This document shows positions 1 to 11,348 of a stretch of DNA of 64,000 nt, in pieces. The position numbers and the translations under genes are program-made. The notes beneath the pieces were generated by a model that had not been told where the DNA came from, did not search any database, and saw nothing but the letters and a program-made list of their open reading frames with translations. Each line of letters opens with the position of its first letter. Within the stretch, counting starts at the first letter, position 1. Where the stretch lies: positions 2,079,501 to 2,143,500 of the forward strand of contig CAUEEP010000724.1 in assembly GCA_958450365.1 (NCBI GenBank), given 5' to 3'. The DNA is from Mesorhabditis belari (taxonomy: Eukaryota > Nematoda > Chromadorea > Rhabditida > Rhabditidae).

Positions 1-13
1 AAACCATTTTTCC

Positions 14-46
14 CGGGATAATTGATGACGCTGATCACGAAAAAGT
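14..46. repeat. Dispersed repeat, copy 1 (window left edge)
   Basis: A short block containing GACGCTGATCACGAAAA recurs near 63745-63772 in the same orientation and near 59808-59836 in the opposite orientation. The rest of the element is not resolved because the window starts here. Confidence 0.6.
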
Positions 47-116
47 TACTTTTAAGGCAATTTAGTAGCGGGAAAATGTCCGTTTTTAAAACTCAAGATG
101 CTTTAGTAGTTAGGGT

Positions 117-466
117 GAGGGGGAGGGCAAAAATTTTTTTCTTTAAATGAGCTCATTTTTTGCACCCTTCTAGGCTATCGGCTGATCCTCATACGGCTGA
201 GGTGAGTTTCGTTCCAGCTAGAAGCCACGTACTTCCGGTACGAAACTCACCTCAGCCGTGGGAGAATCAGGAGCTTAGGAGCCAGGTGATAGCTTAGGAG
301 CCACGTGTCGCTAAGGTGCGGAGTCAAAGCCTAGGTAAATATAGGAGCCTTGAATGTTGTTAAAAGTTACGAAATGTTGTGTAAAACCATCACCAATCGA
401 TTCAGCATAGTCAAAATCCCTTGGGTGCAAAAAATGAGCTCATTTGGCAAAAAAATTTTTTACCAT
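117..466. repeat. Foldback element with nested hairpin
   Basis: The outer arms are about 119-170 and 419-465, both containing TGAGCTCATTTTTTGCACC or its complement. Inside lies a perfect 20-bp inverted pair near 198-217 and 239-258 (ACGGCTGAGGTGAGTTTCGT and its complement). The inner arm sequence recurs at about 63946-63970. Confidence 0.6.
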
Positions 467-479
467 GTGACGGTAGAGT

Positions 480-1329
480 TGGGCAATTCGTGGTATGCCT
501 AGTATACGCGTGCCAAAGATCGCTGTAGATCGTAGAGCTAGATCGAATGAAAGCTTGGATAATCGGTAGCATCTCTACGTGGAACAAGCTGCATGAAGCC
601 GAACTGAGAACCGGGTCGTCTTGCTATCCAGCAACCCCCTCCATATCCCAGAAAAGGCAGAGCATAAACTTCTTCTGGCGCAAATCGGGCTTGGGGTCAC
701 TTTCGGGTTTCTCGCCTGGCCCCACCCATTGCCACTTCCTCCGAAAGTTCACTGATAAAACCCATTTCTCATCTCCTGTTACAATTCGAGGAAGAAAGGA
801 TTTCCTTTTGTACTGTGAGAGATCGGCACTGATGGAGGCGCGCTACCACTTCTGGGGGTTATTGAGGTCATGGGGACCCAAACCCCAAGTTTCGATTTAA
901 ATCCAAGGGTATAAAGGTATAAAGGACTGTAGCATGATCAACCCCTAACTCTTCTCCCAATTCACGCGATGATACCCGATGGTCGTTGGTAATGAGTTCG
1001 AGTAATTTGGAATCATCCAGTTGGGGTGCCGCTTCACGGCCCTCAGCATCTTTTAAAGATTTGTCCCCAGATCGAAACTTGGCAAACCATACTCGACACG
1101 TTCTTTCGGAAGGTGAGTCCTCCCCATATATCTTTTTAATACTAGCAGCTGCCAAGCCTGCACTGTGCTCTTGTAGGAACGCATGAAGCATGACATGACG
1201 AATATGTCCCGGTAGCAGATTGTCGAGTGCAATAGAAGTGAAGAAAAATACCCAAAAATAAAAAGCTGGAAGCATAATTTTTTCGCAATAATTAGAGGAA
1301 ATGTTGAAGTAAACAAATCCCCCTTTCAA
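480..1329 (-). pseudogene. Degenerate mariner-family transposase
   Basis: This is a relic of a mariner transposase, which would cut and paste DNA at TA dinucleotides. The part at about 1190-905 encodes a helix-turn-helix DNA-binding region with a GEDSPSERTCRVWFAKFRSG stretch typical of mariner. The reading frame then shifts near 905. The part at about 900-480 continues in another frame with the catalytic TGDEKW motif (about 735-785) and a downstream LRQKKFML stretch. Besides the frameshift, in-frame stops fall near 840 and inside the segment around 620. No intact terminal inverted repeats were identified. It is a dead copy and no host function is suggested. Confidence 0.8.
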
Positions 1330-1659
1330 CTGGTTCTATGCTGTTGTTTTCTTTATCTGCGAGTCCCGCGAAATAGCCCGCAGTTTTCAATTCACCAATC
1401 CAATAGTAGCCGTAACGGTAGATTCTTCTGGAGTTTCGACAACGCTGAGCGTTGCACTTCCAAATCGATCCGCCAGCTTGGTGTGATACACCTTCATTTC
1501 TTTCTGAAGGGTCGATTTGGTGATTTGTGGTCAATTTCGAGAAAAAAATGGGTCATGTAAGCCATACAAGTACCAATTTTGACAATAAACAAAATTTTAA
1601 ACGGAATCGAGAAAGAGGAACATGTACGCGAAAAAGAAACAGCGAAGTGCCGGACCGGG

Positions 1660-1720
1660 CAACGGGTGCGCAAAAAGAAGGTCGCATTTGTCCCACCCCC
1701 GATCCGGTGGGGTAAAATTT
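1660..1720. repeat. Fragment of the 24.2-kb foldback family
   Basis: The stretch around GGTCGCATTTGTCCCACCCC at about 1680-1699 matches the right end of the foldback element at 24191-24672, including the preceding run of A. Only the terminal part is present here. Confidence 0.6.
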
Positions 1721-1904
1721 TATATACGTTATACACGACCCCTTTTAAAGATATTCAGCCGGTTTAAGTGATTTGGTGGCAAATTCCCTTCAAATGTAAA
1801 GATATTCAATTTATTGAGGTGATTACTTAATTACGTAATTCGAGGTGATACTCGATCAAAAACGTAACTTCTACAAAATTTTTTATGTCATTATTAGAAA
1901 TGTT

Positions 1905-2050
1905 GATAATATCCTAGTTGGCGGGTCCTTTTTTTTTCTTCAAAACCATTTTTTGAGGTAATTTTATGTGTTGATGTGGGTCCGGCAGATGCCCAACCCA
2001 CATGTGGTTTCGAAGAAAAAAGTGGTTCCCCCAACTAGGATACTATCAAA
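1905..2050. repeat. Small foldback
   Basis: ATCCTAGTTGG at about 1911-1921 is mirrored by CCAACTAGGAT at about 2031-2041. An inner hairpin lies around GTGTTGATGTGGGTCC near 1968. It is intergenic, and from 2050 to 3290 nothing gene-like could be supported. Confidence 0.5.
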
Positions 2051-2184
2051 AGTTTTTTTTTCAGAATGCGATATTCTGAGGTGAGCGCGCTTTCCGAGCG
2101 TGATGCGAAAGTTCTATTAACAAGAAAAACATTTTTGGGCATTTGGTTGGTTTTTGAAAGTTTACCCCGGATCTTAAAATTTTA

Positions 2185-2235
2185 AAATCCAGCGCAAAAG
2201 TACGGGGTTGTTGGTTCGACTCTCCCGCGCACTTC
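2185..2235 (+). tRNA. Possible 3' half of a tRNA-like sequence
   Basis: A B-box-like GGTTCGACTCTCC is followed by a GC-rich run. I found no convincing A box upstream, so this is at most a decayed tRNA fragment. Confidence 0.2.
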
Positions 2236-3293
2236 AGTCATTATTTTGCATATTCCTTAATTGTTTTGAGTGAATACGATACATAGCTACATTGTTCTTT
2301 TGAACAAAACAATTGTGCAATAGAGAATTTTTTAAATTTTCTCATTTCTTCTTTAAAAAATGTTATAACTTTTTGTAGAGTTGAGCAAATTTTATGATTT
2401 TTGCATCAAAATATTCGTAAGAATCTCTAGAATAAGACCTACTCCTTCGTTTTTGGTTCTAGACCCTCGTTGTCGAGTTACGAGCTCCAAACTGCAGGGT
2501 ACCACAAAATTTCCCATACAAAATGACCAAAAAACTGCTAAAACTCAATTTAAAAAATTTCTGTCAGAGGGATTTGGAAAATTCCTTCAGATTCGGAATC
2601 AGCACAATTTTCCGCATCTAAAAAAGGTACTCCCAGAAAAATCCTATAGAAAAAGCATTTTTGCCTTATTTCACGCCGATGACCCCCCCGGATATTGAAA
2701 GACCCCCCGGATACTCCACAAGTACCCGATTTTCTAAAAGAATCAATTTTAAAGGAATGGGAGGAAGGGGCGGAAAGGCAGACGCCGTCTCGAGTACGGT
2801 AGTTTAGGTGTATTATAGAATTTAGGATTGGAATGTTGCCTACCCGTACTTGAACTGTGGGAATTGCGGGTTTTACTCTTTTATGATTTGTTGCTAGTGA
2901 AAAGTTATGCCATAATCCGCTTTTTTGACCAGCTTTTTGCTTAATAATCAGCTTTTTGACAAAAGATTCCAGCTTTGGAATAAACTATTTCAAGCAGTCA
3001 TGATTTTCATGGGCTCAAATCATAAAAAGCTATTTCATTAAGAAATCCCAGGCTTTATTGCTTCAAATTATCAAAATTCAAAAAACATTAATAAAAATTC
3101 ACTGAAATCTTTGAATAGAATGATTCAAAAAAATATCGAGCTAATAGAACTTTGGCTTAAAAGAACATCAAGGTTGTTGACTCAACGATCTAAGTTTCTC
3201 CATTTCTCCATTTCATTTCATGTCAAATAAAAAAGTTGCCTGTTATTAGCTTAAGCTAGCTGTCAATCTTAAGATTATAACTTTCTAAGATTA

Positions 3294-3561
3294 TACCGTA
3301 AATACTGTAACAGTACCCCACCCCCATAATGACGGTGCGGAGTGATGCGTAGTCTAGCTTTGAACGAGTTTTTCTCGACATTGATTTATGCTACAATGCG
3401 CGCTTAGGTATCAAAAAATAGCTGAAATTCAGGGCTATTTTTGATACCTGAGCGCGCATTGTAGCATAAACCAGTGTCGAGAAACATTCGTTCAAAGCTA
3501 GACTACGCAACGCTCCGCACCGTCATTATGGGGGTGGGGTACTATTACAGTATTTACGGTA
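3294..3561. mobile_element. Foldback MITE, TACCGTA family
   Basis: This is a near-perfect inverted repeat of about 268 bp with arms of about 130 bp and a very short loop. Both ends read TACCGTAAATACTG going inwards. The arms contain GCGCGC next to AGGTATCAAA, also seen in the element at about 4552-4853, and part of the arm recurs at 59862-59975. It appears to sit in the last visible intron of the coiled-coil gene or just beyond it. Confidence 0.85.
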
Positions 3562-3671
3562 ACTTTTCATTCTAACCAAACAGAAACGGGAGAAATTTAT
3601 ATGAATTAGCCATTTCATATTCATTGACATATTTTCAAAAATTCATTGACATATTCATATTAAAAACTCAC

Positions 3672-6516
3672 GTGATTTGTTGATTTCATAAGGCATCCAT
3701 TGCCTATAAACTCCATGACCCTAAAACGACGGTGTTGATAGGATTTTTTGATTTCTATAGGTTTACAATTAAGATTTGAATTAAGTTTTTCAATTTGGAG
3801 CTAATTTGAATTTGGATAGCTTTAACTTTAATTGATAAAAGCTTTAAAAAGAAAACTTGGCTAGCAAATGCTCTGAGAAACTTTTGATAGCTCTAGAATC
3901 TAACCAGCAAATGCTATCTCCCGATAGCTCTAGAATCTAATCATTTATGATAGTGAAAACGTGATTTCTGCTCTTTATCTTATTTTTAATAGCTTACTGA
4001 TAAATAAAGCCTTATGTTGACTGATAAATAAAGCCTTAAGTTGACTTTAGAGATTTCATACTTCATAGATCTCTCGATATGGCGATAAAAGGACCATCCA
4101 CTCAGTCATTTTGATCTTCATGTCGAACAATTCGTCGGAAGACTTTTTCTAAAATTGGGAAAATGAAAATTTTGATGATTGTTTATCAGAAAATCTTGCT
4201 AATTGTACACTTTGTTTATCCTTTAAAATCAGTGCAAATTAAAGAAAGATTACGATATTTTCGTCCAGTTTATCTGAACCAATTTGACCGATAAACAAGC
4301 GTAGTACAAAGTAAATTGTTCTTTGTGCTCAAAAATCTAAACACAAATCCCTTGCTAGCGCACTGAACTCTTGACACCGTATCAAGCTTCAAAAAGAAAA
4401 TAGAGAATTAGGTGCACCAGAAGCAATGCGTTTACAAATTCGAGCACAACTTTGTTCAACTTACATGAATTTCTCGTAGCTCTTTCAGTTCGACCCTCAG
4501 CTGATCCCTTTCTTGCTGAAAATGAGAGTTTCTCTAGAATATATTACTCTAATAGATAAAAAAAAAGTAAATACTCTAATAGAAGCCCTATAGGAGCGTC
4601 GCGTAGTCTAAGTTTACACTCAAACAAACGCTCAATCTCAACACAACACTGTTTCTGCGCGCTTGGGTATCATCATTTTTTTCTAAGCGCTGGTTAATGC
4701 TAAAAATATGTGTTATATCTCAAAAAATCACTCATTCTCTCTACTTTAATTTGGTACCTAAGCGCGTAAAAACAGACGTACTGGTGTCGAGAGATGAGCG
4801 TTTGTTTGAGGGTAAACTATAGACAGGGCTTCTATTAAAGTATTTACGGTAGGTTGAGAAAAAAATAATGCGCGTTTTTAGGTGTAACAATTATTGCATT
4901 CTATGAGGCTCTAGAGGCTCTAGAAGCTCTAGATAAGTTCTAGAGGCTCTAGAAGCTCTAGATAAGTTCTAGAGAAGCTCTAGAGGCTCTAGAAGCTCTA
5001 GATAAGCTCCAGAAGCTCTAGAGGCTCTAGATAAGCTCTAGAAAATAGAAACTATCAATCAGTAAGTATTCTTCATTTTTATCGATGTCTTTTTCCCCAT
5101 CTTCGACGCAAGTACACTTGCTTATCGATCTCATCGATACAAACGGCAAGCTCATGTTTGACCGCTCAGATCTTGGTTTCTAGAGCAGCTATCAACCTGA
5201 AAAGTGTTTCATTGGAAAGCCAAGAATGTCAGCTTTTCATTGCTATCTCACACATAGCAAACTCTCGTGGGTGAGTGCCTTAAAAAGTTACTTAGTTATC
5301 GATCGAAGTTACTTAATTATCGATTTACTTAGCTATCAATGCTTATCGATACTCAAATATCGAAAGCTTATCGATATCGATAATCTTATCGCTTATCGAT
5401 ACTTTCGATATCGATAAGTATCAATAAAGGTTTTAAGGTGCTTACTCATTACAAATCGCTATGTAAAATAGCAATCAAAAGCTGATATTCTTGACTTTCC
5501 AAAACAAAACTTTCCGAAACAATTTCCTAGAACAGCTGCTGTTCTAGAAGCTGAGATCTGAACGGGCAAACATCAGCATGCCATTTCGATAATATCGATA
5601 AGCAAGTCTAGACCCAAATCCCTGATTCCATTAATGAAAAATTGAGGATTTTTGGAGCCAAAATAGCCGCTTTTTTTGACTTGAGCATGATTTTTTGAAT
5701 TTTTCTTTGAAAATTAAAAGATATTCAATTTCCACTTTTTTTTCCGTTTGCAAGCCTGCTTCTGACATTTTCTGACATTCAATTTCAGAAAATTGTAAAA
5801 TTTCTGACATTTTTGCAAGCTCGCAAGGGATGAGTCAAGAGTCATGAGTGAATCATGAGTGTTGCAAAGTCGTGAGTGTTGGGTTGAATTTCAATTTCAA
5901 TTCCTGATGCTAAATTCAAAACGCGCATTATTTTCTCCTCAAATCAAAAAAATGTTTATACCAAGATTTCCAGATCAAGTTCGCTTGGCGATTTCGATTT
6001 CGAAGCAACCTAAAACGAATTCTTATAGAAAATGGTGTTCATGAAATTCGAATTAGGTTGTTTACGTGTACTTTTACGTAGCTAGCTCAATAATTAGACT
6101 ATCTCGAGCTAGCTCAACAATTAGACTATCTCGAGCTAGCTCAATCATTAGACTACCTCGAGCTAGCTCAATAATTAAACTATCTTGAGCTAGCTCAATA
6201 ATTAGACTATCTCGAGCTAGCTCAACAATTAGACTATCTCGAGCTAGCTCAATAATTAAACTATCTCGAGCTAGCTCAATAATTAGACTATCTCGAGCTA
6301 GCTCAATCATTAGACTACCTCGAGCTAGCTCAATAATTAGACTATCTCATAAATCAGCAATAGATTCAGCAATAGATTTAGCAATAGAATCAGCATTTAA
6401 GTATTTTGTTTACATCTATTTGCTTACAACTTTTAAATCCATACCTTTCGGTTTCTATATTCTTGATGTCCGTTTTGGTGAAGTGTGCCATTTGACGATG
6501 ACGGGCCGGCCTGCAT
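3672..6516 (-). CDS. Predicted small coiled-coil protein, 3' end not found
   Basis: The gene model is read from splice signals. Exon 1 is 6516-6445 (start codon 6516-6514), then 6009-5962, 4515-4465, 4148-4062 and 3720-3672. The first four coding blocks are all in phase 0 and join without a stop. Exon 5 ends one base into a codon and its continuation was not found; a very short last exon near 3190 is possible. The start is the first ATG after a TTCTAG acceptor, which suggests trans-splicing. The product begins with a polar, Ser/Asn/Gln-rich stretch. It continues through a charged heptad-like region (LEILQERDQLRVELKELREI) and a segment containing MTEWMVLLSPYREIYE. I do not recognise the family. 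The introns carry the 27-bp array at 6076, the foldback at 5100-5610 and foldback MITEs. Its 5' end lies about 0.87 kb from the divergent LITAF gene. Confidence 0.55.
4552..4853. mobile_element. Foldback MITE related to 3294-3561
   Basis: The inverted arms contain AAACAAACGCTC (about 4622) and GAGCGTTTGTTT (about 4796), plus GCGCGCTTGGGTA and its mirror. The right end reads AGTATTTACGGTA, matching the other TACCGTA elements. The left end is less well preserved. It is intronic in the coiled-coil gene. Confidence 0.7.
4905..5045. repeat. Minisatellite, CTCTAGAAG/GATAAGTT units
   Basis: Irregular head-to-tail units are built from AGGCTCTAGAAGCTCTAGAT and variants. Most units contain the palindrome TCTAGA. 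It is intronic. Confidence 0.8.
5100..5610. repeat. Long foldback with ATCGAT-rich loop
   Basis: The left arm is about 5100-5280 and the right arm about 5430-5605. They share, as inverted copies, GATAAGCAAG, CAAACATGAGC-like and AGATCTGA segments. The loop at 5290-5430 is dominated by TTATCGATA-type units. It is intronic in the coiled-coil gene. Confidence 0.7.
6076..6346. repeat. 27-bp minisatellite, about 10 copies
   Basis: The unit contains AGCTAGCTCAATAATTAG followed by ACTATCTCG. Because 27 is a multiple of three, the array gives an artificial open frame of repeated nonapeptides on the minus strand. It lies in intron 1 of the coiled-coil gene. Confidence 0.95.
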
Positions 6517-7379
6517 TCTAGAATTGAAAAAATGATAAAAGGAAAGAAAAGAAAGAAAAGAAAAAGAAAAATGATCAAAATACAATAACTGTCAAAAGAA
6601 AAAGTTAAAATACATAGCTTTAATGTAATCTTTGAGCAAAAAACCAAAAAGTAACAGTGCAAAGAGAACGGGGAAATTTTCATGTAAAGGTATATCAAGG
6701 TATATCAATAAAGGTACTATTTGGTTATCAAGCCAGTCTTATTTCAACCTCAAATCGGTACTATATTTAGTTAAATGTTAATGAAATAAATGTTCATGAA
6801 ATAAATACTAATGAAATAAATATTAAATAAACTTATTGGAAAAATAAATGGAAAGTCTATAAAAATTTCAAAAAAAGCCATCTGTAACAGCTGGCTTGTT
6901 GGGGGAATTGGAGAAATTTAAATGCTATCTTCTAATAGTACCTGTTGTAGCCATGAAAGATGATGTGTTTTTAAACTATTTCTTTAGATACACAATTTTT
7001 CTAATCACGCACGAAAGCGCAAACAAAACAGCGCAAACAAAACAGAGCTTAGGCTGGCTAGTAGATTGTAATTTTTAATGAAAAATTCCCGCTAGCCAAT
7101 TTTTAATGAAACTGTTGCGCACTACAACAAAAGCTTTATAGAATTTATAGGGTTTTTACGCTTACGTAAGGTCTAAGAGGGATCTTGAAGTGAAACATTG
7201 TGTGAATTGAAAGGGAAAAGGAAGAGACACACCTTTCCCACAAAAACATCCGTCGATAGGAGTTTGGTGGTGCTTTGGCTATTGGTGTGGGGGAAAAGAG
7301 GCTTTGACAAAACGGTGGAACGTTTTATTAATAAGATTTCTATCTTCACTTGTTATAAGTTTGTATACTTTATTCTTTT

Positions 7380-7389
7380 TTTCCAGGTC
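7380..7389 (+). promoter_or_regulatory. Probable trans-splice acceptor before LITAF start
   Basis: TTTTTTCCAG ends at 7386, three bases before the ATG at 7390. No coding exon is visible upstream, so this is likely a spliced-leader acceptor, although a 5'UTR intron is also possible. Confidence 0.5.
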
Positions 7390-10313
7390 ATGGAGAACAA
7401 AGCAGCCGAGGCGTACGCAGCTCCGCCTAGCTATGAAGAGGTCAGTGTTCTGTTCTGTTCTGTTCTGTGTTCTGCTCTGTGTTCTGTTCTGTTCTGTTTT
7501 TTGTGCTTAAATGTAAACCCATCCCTTCTGGTGCACCGAATTCTTCATTTTCTTATGTGAAGAAATGAAGAATTCAGTATTCAATAAGCCAAAAAAGTGC
7601 CAAAAATGGCAAATTGGCAATTTGACTTGAGCTCATTCAAGAGCTTGTAAAATGAGTTGTATAATTCCAATCGAGAACTTCTTTATAGATAAATAATGCC
7701 AAGATTCAGGGCTTTATTTTTCTAAATAACACTTGGCACTTTAGTGATTGGTCAGGCGTTTGTCAGCAAGTTTTCCAAAAAGTGTCGCCATAATTGGCGA
7801 TCACCCTGTAGTTTGGCTTACTTTTATCTGCAAATATCTGTCTCTGAGTATCTAGAAAGATCTAGAAAGATTAACGCGAAGGTGATATTATTAACAAACT
7901 CATCATTCTAGGCACAGGAACAGAATCGTGCCAATGAGGTTCGCGCAAATCCCGTGATCGGTCCAGCTGGATACCCTGTACAACCACCGGCTCCCTATGT
8001 CTTCCAGGGCACCACCACTGTACCTCCACCATTGGGTAGGTTTCATTTGAAAAGTAAAGCAAGATAAAGCAAGATAAAGCAAGATATAAAGCAAGATATA
8101 AAGCAAGCAAGCAAAGTTTTACGGTTAGCTAGTGAAAAGCTAGTAGTAGCCAGAAGAAGAGCTGGAATGTTTTAAACAAGTCAAGGCATCTGTCAGTTAG
8201 ATCAGGCCAGACTAAAGCCAGGTTAGGCTAAAGCCAGGTTAGGCTAAAGTCAGGTTAGACTAAAGCGAGGTTAGACTAAAGCCAGGTTAGACTAAAGCCA
8301 GGTTAGACTAAAGCCAGGTTAGACTAAAGCCAGGTTAGACTAAAGCCAGGTTAGACTAAAGCCAAACCAGATCCAGCTATGACTTCTGTCTCTAGCTTAA
8401 CCAGGTGGAATTGGCCTGCCTTTTGGCTTGGTTTTAGAACATCTCATCTCCTCTGGTCTGACTTTTTGAGTCAGTCAGTGAATAAACTAGGCCAGTCAGT
8501 TTACGAATCAGAAATGTTTCAAACAAGGTCTTTAGTTCTGTCTTTAGTTCTAGGATCTGTCTTCTTCTTCTTTAAGCCCTTAGTTTAGTAGAGAAAGTCT
8601 GAGTTTCATAGTTTCATAGTTTCATAGTTTCCTTGTTTCCTTGTTTCCTAGTTTCATAGTTTCATAGTTTCATAGTTTCCTTGTTTCCTTGTTTCCTAGT
8701 TTCCTAGTTTCATAGTTTCATAGTTTCATAGTTTCCTTGTTTCCTAGTTTCCTAGTTTCATAGTTTCATAGTTTCATAGTTTCCTAGTTTCATAGTTTCA
8801 TAGTTTCATAGTTTCATAGTTTCATAGTTTCCTAGTTTCATAATATTTCCCAGGCGGTGCCCCAGCAGCTCCGATCCTTCTCCAAGCACGGACCTCTGTC
8901 TATGGAGCGATGCCGGTCGAAATCGATTGTCCACATTGTCAGGTAAAAGAAATAAAGATTTTGAATGACTAAAGCAATTCTAAAAGGGGTATATTGTCAT
9001 ATTTTGGCATATTTTGCCGCGTCCCGGTACAGTACAAATTCGGTTAGCCCATAAGTAATCATTTCAAATTTCAAATAGAAATATTGATTCAAAAAAGCCA
9101 TCAATTAAAATAGTTTCTGTGTTTGTCGATAGCTTGTGCCCGTTAGATTTCCGTTAGACTTTGTAAATGAATTGTTATATAGGTATCCTTTTTTGGTAAA
9201 AGGCGAATTCCTCTCTCTTAAATATTCTTTGTTTTCGAGTCAAACTAGTTCTGTACCCATTTTTTGGCATCTTTTCTATCTTCAAAGCGTTCTCTAGGAA
9301 ATTTTCACATCAGAACCAATAAATGGTAAGCTGATCTGGGGTATATGCTGAGTAGGCGAGAAGTTTTTAGACAAAACTCTTGATTATAGAGCGTGGCAGT
9401 TCAGCAGTGCATTGTCATGCTGAAATAGGACTTTTTTCAGATTGATTGTGGGAGATTTGATACGTGACTTTCTTTTAAATAGATCTCTTTGGGCAGAAAT
9501 GTAGGCCTGGTGAAATTTGGGAAAGATTGTGGGACATTTGATAGGCGCCGCGCTTCTTTGCCATTGGCTCGACTTTGAGCTCAAATATCTTGGCTTTGGA
9601 TTGCTCAGTTTAAACATTTTTGGTATCATTGGATACGTCACGTCTTTCTCTATCGATTAGTATAAAAGCTGTTTTAATTGGACAATCCAAAGCCAAGATA
9701 TGTTGCTTGTATGGAAGGTCCGTCGCCCCGCTCCCTTTGTCATTGGCACTCTAACTTTAAGCTCAAATATCTTGGCTTTGGGTTGTTCAGTTTAAATACT
9801 TTTTTACTAATCGATAGAGAAAGAATTGGCGCATCCCACGGTACCAAGACTATTTAAATTGAACAATCCAAAGCCAAGATATTTGAGCTCAAAGTTGAGC
9901 CGATGGGAAAGAAGCGGGCGCGTATAAAAAAGTGTAACATATTCTGGCTATCGTACTCTGAAACACCAGCAAAATGCCTAAACTGACTGACTGACTCACT
10001 TTCAGGCTCACATCATCACGCACATTGAACGCGTTGCCGGTATCTTGCCTTGGATCATTTTCTCCGTTTGCATCATTCTCGGCTTTTTCCTCTTTGGAAT
10101 CCCCTGGTTAGTTTTAGAGGAGTTTTAGAGGAGTTTTAGAGGAGTTCTAAAGCCGTTCTAAAGCCGTTCTAAAGCCAAAATTGGTAGACACAATGAAATC
10201 AATTTCTTTTCAGGTGTTTCTGCTGTATCCCGTTTTGTTTGGAGCCGTGTCTCGACGTGGTTCACTTGTGCCCATGCTGTAAACGACATTTGGGACGCTT
10301 TTCACGAGTTTAA
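7390..10313 (+). CDS. LITAF-domain membrane protein (LITAF/CDIP1-like)
   Basis: A complete five-exon model: 7390-7440, 7912-8035, 8854-8942, 10006-10106 and 10214-10313, giving 154 residues. The N-terminus is Pro/Ala-rich with a PPSY motif at residues 12-15, the type bound by WW domains of NEDD4-family ubiquitin ligases and usual in LITAF proteins. The LITAF domain has the CPHC knuckle at 84-87, a hydrophobic insert at about 101-121 rich in Ile/Phe, and the HLCPCC knuckle at 139-144, so all zinc-ligand positions (C84, C87, C141, C144) are present. Family members are monotopic proteins of late endosome and lysosome membranes that act in endosomal sorting. The last exon also has a cysteine-rich CFCC-IPFC-LEPC run. 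Long introns contain repeats, and a 400-bp foldback starts 17 bp after the stop. Confidence 0.93.
7443..7500. repeat. Short TCTGTTCTGT microsatellite
   Basis: TCTGT and TCTGC units start two bases after the exon 1 donor of the LITAF gene. Confidence 0.8.
7600..7805. repeat. Solo arm related to the 29.0-kb foldback
   Basis: GAGCTCATTCAAGAGCTTGT followed by a block with GATAAATAATGCCAAGATTC and CACTTGGCACTT resembles the arms of the palindrome at 28785-29455. It lies in LITAF intron 1. Confidence 0.55.
8050..8850. repeat. Three tandem arrays in LITAF intron 2
   Basis: AAAGCAAGAT units lie at 8052-8110, a 16-bp AGGTTAGACTAAAGCC array at about 8213-8362, and AGTTTCATAGTTTCC-type 5/10-bp units at about 8598-8840. 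The last array ends about 10 bp before the exon 3 acceptor. Confidence 0.9.
9341..9560. repeat. Segment duplicated at 18928-19260
   Basis: The stretch with GCTGAGTAGGCGAGAAGTTT and GTCATGCTGAAATAGGAC recurs in the same order in an intron of the galactosyltransferase gene. That copy has an extra TTCCTTATCTCTCTAAATTT-type insertion. Confidence 0.75.
9534..9912. mobile_element. GCCAAGATATTTGAGCTC palindromic repeat cluster
   Basis: Alternating inverted copies of AGCTCAAATATCTTGGCTTT flank an ATCGATAGAGAAAGA core and end in CCATTGGC...GAAGCGGG. Further clusters of the same family are at 14920, 19160, 28095, 36480, 38447 and 54195. It is intronic in the LITAF gene. Confidence 0.8.
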
Positions 10314-10329
10314 ATACTAAAAACTTAAA

Positions 10330-10733
10330 CATTGACACTACAAACTACAAGCCCAGACCTACAAACCCTTGTAGAAAAGCGCAGGATAGATATTTTTGAG
10401 AACTTTTTTTTACTAAAAAAATTAGGCAAACTTTAGGCTTTCGAATGACACCAAAATCAAGCGAAATTAGGTTTTCGGTGATGAGATACAACGTTTTCTT
10501 TCAGGTTTCTAGACAAATAGCTATAAATGGTTGGTTCTTGGAATAAAAAAGGATTAATTAACTTGATTTTGGTGTCATTCGAAAGCCTAAAGTTTGGCTA
10601 ATTTTTTTAGTAAAAAAAGTTTTCAAAAATCTTCATTTTGTGAGTTTCTACAAGGGTTTGTAGTTTGTAGTTTGAGCTGGAGCTTGTAGTCTGTAGTTTG
10701 AGCTTTTAGCTTGTAGTTTGTAGTGTCAATGTC
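10330..10733. repeat. 400-bp foldback just after the LITAF stop
   Basis: Outer ends ACATTGACACTACAAACTAC and the complement at about 10714-10733 pair. Inner arms with CTTTCGAATGACACCAAAAT also pair (about 10438 with 10565). A possible polyadenylation signal AATAAA occurs near 10540 inside the loop, so the element may be part of the 3'UTR. Confidence 0.8.
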
Positions 10734-11348
10734 TACAACTTACTCCTCAAAAACCCTGTACTACTTAATTTTACAAATGAAATTTGCTGATCTAGATTTA
10801 GCTTTTGAAAACAGTTGATTTTAATTTTAAAAAGTGCTGACTTCGTGTTGATTTCGATTGTGATTTGAGAAAAATCCTTCTTTCTAATGAAATATAGAGA
10901 ATTTCCTTGTAAATTTTCTCTATTTAAGGTGTACTTTGAGGTGAAACTTGTAAACGCATCTTTCTGGTGCACTCATTTCTTCATAGCAAGCCATTGGCGG
11001 AAGAAAAATGAGCAATTTCGCACCAGAAATGATGGGTTTTTGCAGTGGCACATTTGTAAATCAGTCAGCTTGTACATGACAATACAAAACTTGTTTAGAT
11101 AACCCTTTCAGCCATGATCCTTGCCTTGATAAAGTTCTGTGTTTTTTCGGTTTGAAAATCTCGCATAATGATACGATTTTTGAAATGGGTGCTGGTCGGT
11201 GAATGAATCTTTTCAGTTTAGAAGATGAAAATGCACTTTCAGCATGATAATTGACTAGCTTATGATAAAGTACAATGCGGATTTGTACGGGCTTCGGATT
11301 TGTACGGCTTTGTACGGGCATAACAGCCCCTTTGCGGCAATGTGACAC

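Noticed and set aside
5110..5200. Minus-strand coiled-coil-like frame after a CTTTTCAG acceptor
   Set aside because: An in-frame TGA interrupts it and the segment is one arm of the 5100-5610 foldback, mirrored at 5530-5605.
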